The position numbers were made by a program, and so were the translations under genes. The notes beneath the pieces are model-generated. The model was not told where the DNA came from. It saw only the letters and a list, made by a program, of their open reading frames with translations, and searched no databases. A stretch of DNA of 64,000 bases from Nocardioides sp. HDW12B (GTDB lineage Bacteria > Actinomycetota > Actinomycetes > Propionibacteriales > Nocardioidaceae), in the NCBI RefSeq assembly GCF_011299595.1, contig NZ_CP049867.1:3968001-4032000 (forward strand). The letters are read 5' to 3'. Positions 58,272 to 64,000 of the stretch are shown one piece after another (positions within the stretch are counted from its first letter, which is position 1; each line of letters begins with the position of its first letter).

Positions 58272-58349
58272 TCAGCTGCGCTGGACCGTGAGGTGCGCGA
58301 CACCGCGCACCAGGTCTCGCAGGAGCAGTGTCATCTCGCGGACCAGCAT
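58272..58349 (-). CDS. Possible 25-residue peptide ORF
   Basis: ATG at 58349 has GGGAGGG three to four bases upstream and reads MLVREMTLLLRDLVRGVAHL to a TGA at 58272. It is amphipathic and helical, like small membrane-active peptides or leader peptides. The region 58350-58460 upstream is free of other genes and contains GGGGTATGTGACGTC, which may be promoter sequence. Too short for statistical support; listed because of the strong ribosome-binding site. Confidence 0.3.
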   Translation of the reverse strand: MLVREMTLLLRDLVRGVAHLTVQRS

Positions 58350-58460
58350 GGACCCTCCCAGAGGTCGTACCTGTGTGTGCTGGACGTCACATACCCCCAG
58401 GTCCAGGAGTTCACACCCGCGGTCGGCGTCGGGCGCCGGCCCGGTCCGGACCGGGCGGGG

Positions 58461-59123
58461 TCAGGCGCGACCGGCGGCGGAGACGGCGTCCGCGACGGGG
58501 GTGTCGCCCCCGACCAGGTTCCACTGACGTCCGATGCTCGAGGGGTCGTCGATGACGGCGGCCACGACCGCGGCCACGTCGGCCCGGGTGACCTCGGCAC
58601 GCTCGACGTCGTCGCCGAGCGCCACCCGCCCCGTCGCGGGGTCGTCGGTCAGACGGCCCGGGCGGATCACGGTCCAGTCCAGGTCGCTGCCGCGCAGCGC
58701 CTTGTCGGCGTCCCGCTTCGCCTCGACGTAGGCCCGCCACACCTCGTCGGTGTCCTCCGGGAGCTCGTTGTCGACGTCGATCGCGGAGATCTGCACGAAG
58801 CGGGTGACACCGGCCCGGCGGGCGCCGGCGATCGACTTCAGGGACCCACCGAGGTCCACCGAGAGCTTGCGGAACTTGTTGCCGTCGGCACCGCCGCCCG
58901 CCGCGAACACGACGACGTCGCAGCCGCTGAACGCGGTGGCGAACTGCCCCTCGTCCGCGGCCTCGATGTCGAGCAGCCGGGCCTCGACGCCCTCGGCCTG
59001 CAGGGTGTCCGCCTGCTCCTCCTTGCGCACCAGCGCCACCGGGGTGTGACCACGCTCGGTCAGCTCCCCGTGCAGGAGGCGTGCGATCTGTCCGTGTCCG
59101 CCGACGATGGCTACTGTGCTCAT
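58461..59123 (-). CDS. Atypical SDR, NAD(P)H-binding protein
   Basis: A 220-residue single-domain Rossmann protein. VAIVGGHGQIARLLHGEL (GGxGxxAR form) at the start, VVVFAAGGGADGNKFR, VTRFVQISAIDVDN and DWTVIRPGRLTDDPATG. The lack of YxxxK and the small size place it in the atypical SDR5/biliverdin-reductase-B-like group, which are oxidoreductases or redox sensors. Very common in actinobacteria as YwnB/YtfG-like proteins. Monocistronic; substrate unknown. Confidence 0.85.
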   Translation of the reverse strand: MSTVAIVGGHGQIARLLHGELTERGHTPVALVRKEEQADTLQAEGVEARLLDIEAADEGQFATAFSGCDVVVFAAGGGADGNKFRKLSVDLGGSLKSIAGARRAGVTRFVQISAIDVDNELPEDTDEVWRAYVEAKRDADKALRGSDLDWTVIRPGRLTDDPATGRVALGDDVERAEVTRADVAAVVAAVIDDPSSIGRQWNLVGGDTPVADAVSAAGRA

Positions 59124-59218
59124 GGTCGAGCCCTACCCGGTGCGCGCTCCCACGACACCGGCCCCGGCCCGGCGCCCGGGAGGCCACGGCACGACGGGCT
59201 GCGGGATGACGGGCTGCG

Positions 59219-60001
59219 TCAGTTGAGGATGCGGACGCTCGAGGGCACCCCGCCGTCGCGGTGGACGTCCTCCACCAGCTCCTGCAGCGCGGTGAGGGCG
59301 ACGTTCTGCGAGAGCGGGCCGTAGGAGACGCGGGCCACGCCGTGGGCCTCCTGCCACGACAGGGCCGGGGTCCCGGGGATGCCGATGGTGGTGAGCCGCT
59401 GCGGGCCGAAGGCCTCGACCAGGGTCTCGATCTGGCCCTCGTCGAGCTTGCCCGGCACGAAGACGACCGGGGCGCCGGCGTCGAGGAAGGCCTTGCCACG
59501 CTCGACGGCGTCGGCGAGCACGTCGGCGGGCTCGCGGTCCTTGCCGTGCACGAAGGCGTCGGTGCGGGCGTTGAGGACGAAGTCGACGCCCTCCTCGGAC
59601 GCGACCTTCATGATCGCCTCGACCTGGGCCGCGGCCTCGGCGAGCGGCTTCATCTGGTCCTCGATGTTGGCGCCCACCACGCCGAGACCGATGGCGCGGC
59701 GCACCGTGCCGGCCGCATCGCCGTACCCGCCCTCGAGGTCGGCGGTGACGGGGAGGTCGGTGGCCCGCACGATGCGCTCCACGGCGGCGAGCATCTCGTC
59801 GACGGGGATGTTCTCACCGTCCTCGTAGCCGAGCGAGGCAGCGATGGAGTGGCTGGCGGTGGCGAGCGCACGGGTGCCCTCGACGGCGGCCACGCTGCGG
59901 GCGGAGATGACGTCCCAGACGTTCACCACGGTCAGCAGGGTGGGGTCCTGGTGCAGCCGGAGCAGCGTCGTCGCGTTGGTGCGGGTGGTGTCGTCGGCCA
60001 T
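59219..60001 (-). CDS. Isocitrate lyase/PEP mutase family protein
   Basis: A 260-residue TIM-barrel enzyme. Seen: LTVVNVWDVISARSVAA, ASHSIAASLGYEDGE, PVTADLEGGYGD (metal-binding, as D-x-D-x-GYG), GANIEDQMKP and VLNARTDAFVHG. The loop lacks the KKCGH motif of isocitrate lyase, so it belongs with the PEP mutase/carboxyphosphonoenolpyruvate/oxaloacetate-hydrolase branch. The exact C-C or C-P reaction is unknown. ATG at 60001 with GGGAGCC upstream (AGGAGGCTCCCG region). Confidence 0.87.
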   Translation of the reverse strand: MADDTTRTNATTLLRLHQDPTLLTVVNVWDVISARSVAAVEGTRALATASHSIAASLGYEDGENIPVDEMLAAVERIVRATDLPVTADLEGGYGDAAGTVRRAIGLGVVGANIEDQMKPLAEAAAQVEAIMKVASEEGVDFVLNARTDAFVHGKDREPADVLADAVERGKAFLDAGAPVVFVPGKLDEGQIETLVEAFGPQRLTTIGIPGTPALSWQEAHGVARVSYGPLSQNVALTALQELVEDVHRDGGVPSSVRILN

Positions 60002-60094
60002 CGGGAGCCTCCTGGTGGGATCGGGTCGGGTCCACGGGCAGTCTGCCGCCGTACGACGGCTTCAAACGGCCCACGCGGGTGGAGGAGGGGCTGT

Positions 60095-61078
60095 TCAGGA
60101 GTCGGGGCTGCCGACCCACGCGGGGTCGTGCGGCATCGGCGCCATCGCGTCGCGCTCACCGCCCGGGGTGGCCGGGTCGGGGTCGCGCAGGGCGCGGGCC
60201 AGCGCGTCACGGAGACCCACCAGCTCGTGCCCGACCGGCAGCAGGTCCGAGCGGAAGTCGTCCTCGGCGCAGACCATGCTGTGCTGGAGGCTCTCCACCA
60301 GCGACTCCACGGTCGGTCCGTCGACGTCGGTGAGACGCCCCGCGAGCTTGCCGACCAGCTTGGTGGGCAGGCCGGGGACCGTGACGGCCAACCGGCGGGT
60401 GCCGGCCACGTCGGCGTAGGTGCGGATGAGGTCGCCGTAGCTGAGCCGCTCGGTGCCGCCGACGTCGTAGTGACGCGACGGACCGGGCACCCGCAGCGCA
60501 CCCACGAGGGCCTCGAGCACGTCGACGACGGCGATCGGCTGGACCTCGGAGTCCATCCAGCGTGGGAGCGGCTGCACGGGCAGCCGGTCGCTGATCTGCC
60601 GCACGACCTCGAAGGACGTGGAGGCGGCGCCGACCAGCACGGCGGCGCGCAGCGTGATCGTCGTCGCCGCGGTGTCGGTGAGGACCCGCTCCACCTCGAG
60701 ACGGGAGACGATGTGCTCGGACAGCTCGCTCTCGGGCACGTCGGGGACCAGGCCGGAGAGGTAGACCACGCGGCCCACCCCCGCGGCGGTCACGGCGTCG
60801 GCGACGTTCTGCGCGGCCTTCTTGTCCTTCTCCCGGAAGTCGTCGCCGGACAGCCCGTGGACGAGGTAGACGACGGCGTCCACGCCCTCCGCCGCTGCGC
60901 GGCAGCTCTCGGGGTCGTTGACGTCGAGGTCGACCGGGGTCACCCGGTCGGCCCAGAAGTAGTCGTCGAGCGCCGAGCGGCTGCGCGTCCCGGCGTGGAC
61001 CTCGTGGCCCTCGCGGAGCAGCAGCGGGACGAGCCGGGAGCCGACGTAGCCGGTCGTGCCGGCGACCAGGACGATCAT
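60095..61078 (-). CDS. NAD(P)H-binding epimerase/NmrA-like protein, MerR partner
   Basis: A 327-residue atypical SDR. MIVLVAGTTGYVGSRLVPLL carries TGxxGxxG; then DAVVYLVHGLSGDDF, GRVVYLSGLVPDVPE, ITLRAAVLVGAASTSFEVVR and SLQHSMVCAEDD. Paralogue of the protein at 16.4-17.5 kb. Its ATG overlaps the MerR-DICT stop (ATGA), so the regulator and this enzyme form one operon. Long-chain members of this group bind NAD(P) as sensors or reduce quinones; the role here is not known. Confidence 0.8.
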   Translation of the reverse strand: MIVLVAGTTGYVGSRLVPLLLREGHEVHAGTRSRSALDDYFWADRVTPVDLDVNDPESCRAAAEGVDAVVYLVHGLSGDDFREKDKKAAQNVADAVTAAGVGRVVYLSGLVPDVPESELSEHIVSRLEVERVLTDTAATTITLRAAVLVGAASTSFEVVRQISDRLPVQPLPRWMDSEVQPIAVVDVLEALVGALRVPGPSRHYDVGGTERLSYGDLIRTYADVAGTRRLAVTVPGLPTKLVGKLAGRLTDVDGPTVESLVESLQHSMVCAEDDFRSDLLPVGHELVGLRDALARALRDPDPATPGGERDAMAPMPHDPAWVGSPDS

Positions 61079-61959
61079 CGGCCGTACCGGTCGACGTAGC
61101 CCACCATGCGGTTGAACATCGTCGAGACCGACTCGAGGTCGGCCACCGCCAGTGGTGGGGTGTCGGCCATCTCGTAGAGCAGGGGCGCGGCCTCCGGTGC
61201 CCCGCGTCCGTGGGCGACCTCCACGCTGGTGCGGGCCGCGTCGCGCACGGCGCGGGGGTCGACGGTCCAGATGCTCTCGAAGCGCCGGTGGGCGTCGGGG
61301 ACCTTCTCCTGGCCGGGGAGCTCCCAGGCCGTGAGGGCCGCCGACAGCCCGGGGGCGTCGCAGATCACCGACCACTCGCGACGCATCGGGTCGGTCTCGT
61401 CCAGGCCGACCCGCGTGATCCGGTCCTGGGTGCCGGTCTCGGCGAAGTCGGCGTACACGAAGGTCGAGCGAGAGATCCGCGAGAGCTCGGCCCAGCGCTG
61501 GGCCGCCCGCTCGAAGTACGTCGTGCGCTGGAACGAGCCGAAGATGCGCGGCCGCTCGGCCTGGGCGCAGAACTCGTCCTCGATGGCCCACGACAGCGCG
61601 AGCAGCGTCGACTTCCTCAACCGCTGGGGTAGCAGGTGCGGGTGGCGTCGGCGCAGGTCGGCGAAGACCGACCGGGAGCCGGAGTCGGTGGTGGCGTCAC
61701 CCGGGGCGCCGACCAGGTCGATCGCCCGGTCCAGACGGATGCCGGCGTCGCGGTGGGCCAGGACCTGGCGGACGCGCGCGACGTCCTCCGGGGCGTAGCG
61801 ACGGTGACCACTCTCCAGCCGCTGGGGCACCGGGAAGCCGTGGCGCGACTCCCACATGCGCAGGGTGGCCGGCGCGACGCCGGCCGCCTCCGCGAGCTGG
61901 CCGATGCTCAGCGACGAAGGTGGGGAGTCCGCTTGCGCAGACTTGGAGAGTGTGTTCAT
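61075..61959 (-). CDS. MerR-family regulator with DICT sensory domain
   Basis: A 294-residue regulator. MerR-type winged HTH at 17-85 (LSIGQLAEAAGVAPATLRMW, GFPVPQRLESGHRRYAPEDV). The segment from about 120 (KSTLLALSWAIEDEFCAQAE, FGSFQRTTYFERAAQRWAEL, STFVYADFAE) is a DICT domain, a sensor often linked to light or redox signalling. No metal Cys set for classic MerR is present. ATG at 61959; upstream Mets are in the divergent promoter. A perfect 7-7 palindrome lies 17 bases upstream. Confidence 0.87.
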   Translation of the reverse strand: MNTLSKSAQADSPPSSLSIGQLAEAAGVAPATLRMWESRHGFPVPQRLESGHRRYAPEDVARVRQVLAHRDAGIRLDRAIDLVGAPGDATTDSGSRSVFADLRRRHPHLLPQRLRKSTLLALSWAIEDEFCAQAERPRIFGSFQRTTYFERAAQRWAELSRISRSTFVYADFAETGTQDRITRVGLDETDPMRREWSVICDAPGLSAALTAWELPGQEKVPDAHRRFESIWTVDPRAVRDAARTSVEVAHGRGAPEAAPLLYEMADTPPLAVADLESVSTMFNRMVGYVDRYGR

Positions 61960-61975
61960 GATTGGAGGGTAGTAC

Positions 61976-61992
61976 TTCAACACTCTGTTGAA
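61976..61992. promoter_or_regulatory. Operator candidate TTCAACA-CTC-TGTTGAA
   Basis: Perfect 7-bp arms with a three-base spacer in the 57-base divergent gap between the MerR-DICT gene and the small-protein gene. The low-GC patch (TAGTACTTCAACACTCTG) also contains the promoters. MerR-type proteins bind dyads of about this size between -35 and -10, so autoregulation and control of the FHA operon are likely. Confidence 0.6.
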
Positions 61993-62016
61993 CAAGTTGG
62001 ATCGAAGGAGCGCATC

Positions 62017-62256
62017 ATGACCGACACCACGAGCACCCGCCCCGACAACAGCGACGTCGTCGACTGGAGCGACCTGGGGGCGCGCATGTGGACCTTCCTC
62101 ACGGGTCAGGAAGCCGCCATCCACTACACCTTCGAGGACATGGCCGTGGAGGTCCCGCGCGACACCGGTCCGCGAGCCCCCCGTGCTACCTGGAAGCTGA
62201 ACGGCACCCTGACCATCACGACGAACGACCGCAGCACCCCCGAGGCCGCCCGGTGA
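62017..62256 (+). CDS. Small conserved-looking protein of unknown function
   Basis: A 79-residue protein with ATG preceded by GAAGGAG. The core WSDLGARMWTFLTGQEAAIH and TFEDMAVEVPRDTG leads to RATWKLNGTLTITTND, a mixed helix-strand pattern without known motif. No signal or membrane segment. Its position in the divergon with the MerR-DICT regulator and its overlap with the FHA gene (GTGA) suggest that the two proteins act together. Family not recognised. Confidence 0.65.
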   Translation: MTDTTSTRPDNSDVVDWSDLGARMWTFLTGQEAAIHYTFEDMAVEVPRDTGPRAPRATWKLNGTLTITTNDRSTPEAAR

Positions 62257-63146
62257 GCCGGACCGGCCTCACCACGCCCGCGGGCACGCCCAGCATCGTC
62301 GCGGCCGCCGACCTCCGCATCGAGATCGAGCGGCCGGGCGCGGCACCCGTCAGCGCGCACGTGCACGGCAGCGGCAGCCTCCTGACGATGGAGGTCGACG
62401 AGCCCGGCGCCTTCGCCGGCGCCGAGGACGCCCGGTCCCTCGTCGGTCTCGCCGAGGGGCTTGCCTCGATCGGCGTGTGCGTCCGGGTCGAGAGCCGCGG
62501 CCAGCACCTCATCACGGTCGGCGCCACGCGCGCCCCGTGGTGGCACCGGCGGGTCACCGGCTCCCGCCGCATCCGCCTGGGCAGCGTCGGGGGCGTCATC
62601 ACCTCCGCCAAGGCCCGCGCCAAGAGAATGGAGTCGATCTTGCCCTCCTCACGCATGCTCCCCCCGGGGACCGTCCGTCCGCTCTTCCCCACCGTGCAGC
62701 TCAACGCGCGCCGCGCGGTCGGCACGACCCACGCCGTCGAGGGATCGGGCGGACCGCGCCTGGTGCTCGCCTGGGACTACACCCTCGGCGACGAGCGCCC
62801 GCCGACGTACTGGCTGGGCGAGACCACCGTCATCGGGTCCGACCCGGCCTGCGACGTCGTGCTCCCGGGGCTCGAGCCGCGCCACGCGGTCATCGACCAC
62901 GCCGACGGCGACGAGTACGTCGTGACCTCGGCCGAGGGGCGCACCCGCGTCCACGGGGCCGGGGCCCTTGGCCAGGTCCTGCGGACCGGAGCGCGCCTGG
63001 ACCTCGGTGAGCACACCCTCGTCTACTACCGCGAGGAGTTCGCCGACCACGGTCGCCCGTTCGGTGGTCGCCTCGGCGGCGAGCTCGGTCGGCAGCGGCC
63101 GCAGCCGTCGTACGACGAGCTGACCCGCGACGACGAGCAGGGCTGA
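62253..63146 (+). CDS. FHA-domain protein
   Basis: A 297-residue protein from GTG in the overlap with the small-protein gene. The N-terminal 90 residues form a beta-rich domain ([29 protein letters not shown]). A basic middle segment follows ([18 protein letters not shown]). An FHA fold lies at about 185-265: [20 protein letters not shown] (the GSD variant of GRxxxcDi), [17 protein letters not shown] and [14 protein letters not shown] domains bind phosphothreonine, so a Ser/Thr kinase partner elsewhere is expected. No membrane anchor. Confidence 0.78.
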   Translation: MSRTGLTTPAGTPSIVAAADLRIEIERPGAAPVSAHVHGSGSLLTMEVDEPGAFAGAEDARSLVGLAEGLASIGVCVRVESRGQHLITVGATRAPWWHRRVTGSRRIRLGSVGGVITSAKARAKRMESILPSSRMLPPGTVRPLFPTVQLNARRAVGTTHAVEGSGGPRLVLAWDYTLGDERPPTYWLGETTVIGSDPACDVVLPGLEPRHAVIDHADGDEYVVTSAEGRTRVHGAGALGQVLRTGARLDLGEHTLVYYREEFADHGRPFGGRLGGELGRQRPQPSYDELTRDDEQG

Positions 63147-63172
63147 CACCAGGACTGTGCTGAGATGGGTCC

Positions 63173-63928
63173 ATGACCCACAGCTTCGGCATCGACTTCG
63201 GCGGATCCGGCATCAAGGGGGCGCCGGTCGACCTCGAGAAGGGCGACTTCGCCGCCGACCGCGTGCGCATCAAGACCCCCCAGCCGGCCACCCCCGAGGC
63301 GGTGGCCGAGGTGTTCGCCGAGCTCGTCGCCCGCTTCCCGCAGCAGGATCGCGACGACGCGGTCGGCGTCACGGTGCCGGCGGTCGTGCGCAACGGTGTC
63401 GTGCTCTCCGCGGCCAACATCGACAAGAGCTGGATCGACTTCGACGCCGACGGGCTGTTCACCCGCGCGCTCGACCGTGAGGTCCACGTCGTCAACGACG
63501 CCGACGCCGCCGGGCTCGCCGAGGTGCGCTACGGCGCGGCCGCGGGCCAGCAGGGCCTCGTCATCGTCACCACGCTCGGCACCGGGATCGGCTCGGCGCT
63601 GGTCATGGACGGTCGGCTGGTGCCCAACTCCGAGCTCGGCCACCTCGAGGTCGACGGGCACCCCGACGTCGAGCAGTGGGCGGCCAGCTCGGTGCGCACG
63701 CGCGAGGACCTGTCCTACCCGGAGTGGGCCGAGCGCCTCACCGTCTACTACCGCACGCTCGAGCGGCTCTTCTCGCCCGAGCTGTTCGTCGTCGGTGGCG
63801 GGGTGAGCAAGGACGGGGACCAGTTCCTGCCGCTCATCGACGTCAAGACGCCCATGGTCGCCGCCCAGCTCCGCAACCGCGCCGGCATCGTCGGGGCGGC
63901 GCTGTGGGCCGAGGAGACGGAGCGCTGA
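63173..63928 (+). CDS. ppgK: Polyphosphate glucokinase
   Basis: A 251-residue ROK-family kinase that phosphorylates glucose to glucose 6-phosphate with polyphosphate (or ATP), as in mycobacteria. Seen: [20 protein letters not shown] at the N terminus (phosphate loop), [18 protein letters not shown] (catalytic Asp), [19 protein letters not shown] and ELGHLEVDG, and the C-terminal [10 protein letters not shown]. Length fits strictly the actinobacterial PpgK type. ATG at 63173. Monocistronic, convergent with a possible minus-strand gene at the window edge. Confidence 0.93.
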   Translation: MTHSFGIDFGGSGIKGAPVDLEKGDFAADRVRIKTPQPATPEAVAEVFAELVARFPQQDRDDAVGVTVPAVVRNGVVLSAANIDKSWIDFDADGLFTRALDREVHVVNDADAAGLAEVRYGAAAGQQGLVIVTTLGTGIGSALVMDGRLVPNSELGHLEVDGHPDVEQWAASSVRTREDLSYPEWAERLTVYYRTLERLFSPELFVVGGGVSKDGDQFLPLIDVKTPMVAAQLRNRAGIVGAALWAEETER

Positions 63929-63941
63929 GCGGCTCCGGCGA

Positions 63942-64000
63942 TCACCGCGGCAGCGGCGGGTCCGGCGGGTCCGGCGGGTCCGGCGCCGAGGCGGTCGACG
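63942..64000 (-). CDS. Possible C-terminal end of a gene running out of the window
   Basis: On the minus strand the frame entering from base 64000 reads [18 protein letters not shown] and stops at TGA (63942-63944). The Pro/Asp repeats come from the GTCCGGCGG tandem repeats. A convergent gene here is plausible but 18 codons of low-complexity sequence give little support. Confidence 0.25.
   Translation of the reverse strand, partial: STASAPDPPDPPDPPLPR

Overview
The window is about 72-73% G+C (estimated by eye), gene-dense, rich in GTG starts and start/stop overlaps, and encodes GTP-dependent PEP carboxykinase, polyphosphate glucokinase, paired acyl-CoA dehydrogenases and a mycobacterial-type wax synthase/DGAT. 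Together these point to the chromosome of a high-GC actinobacterium, most likely Nocardioides or a close relative. I see no insertion sequence, integrase, phage structural gene or CRISPR array.

Layout. Bases 1-5.7 kb: the end of a C-N hydrolase, tRNA-Ser(UGA), a secreted CHAP amidase with Ig-like repeats, two small proteins, tRNA-Ser(GCU), a membrane metallophosphatase and a HopA1-like protein. 6.05-11.5 kb: a tightly coupled operon of cytosolic subtilisin with a six-fold GHPITR linker repeat, a sigma factor split by an apparent one-base frameshift, a soluble 175-residue protein and a TPR-CHAT protease. 11.7-13.2 kb: a 47-residue exported peptide and a LuxR-type regulator. 13.4-21.7 kb: pckG, a secreted protein, an NAD(P)-binding protein, two acyl-CoA dehydrogenases behind a large dyad, and an animal-type haem peroxidase, ending at tRNA-Arg(ACG). 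21.9-31.1 kb: hybrid histidine kinase, DGAT with a histone-like Lys tail, lipoprotein, a three-gene operon (haem-oxygenase-like diiron protein, CDGSH protein, methyltransferase), TSUP transporter, DUF309 and WYL proteins. 31.2-36.9 kb: hydrolase, VOC protein, ornithine cyclodeaminase homologue, uracil permease and a RibD-like/DHPS-like pair, with a family of strong intergenic hairpins.

36.9-43.0 kb is a compact minus-strand operon that I read as a mycosporine-like amino acid pathway: HAD-fold protein without the nucleophilic Asp, then mysA, mysB, mysC, mysD and an Fe(II)/2-oxoglutarate dioxygenase. 43.2-50.9 kb: BASS transporter, hydrolase, SDR, acid phosphatase, Zn alcohol dehydrogenase, homocysteine methyltransferase and P450. 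51-58.2 kb: PAS-GAF-SpoIIE phosphatase, MASE1 histidine kinase and lutABC for lactate oxidation. 58.3-64 kb: small NAD(P)-binding protein, PEP mutase-like enzyme, a MerR-DICT regulator with an NAD(P)-binding partner, an FHA protein and ppgK.

The two most notable systems are the protease-sigma operon at 6.05-11.5 kb, whose parts (TPR-CHAT protease, small soluble protein, sigma factor) resemble the protease-signalling arm of type III-E CRISPR (Csx29, Csx30, RpoE) but occur here without CRISPR, and the mycosporine operon with two unassigned flanking enzymes.
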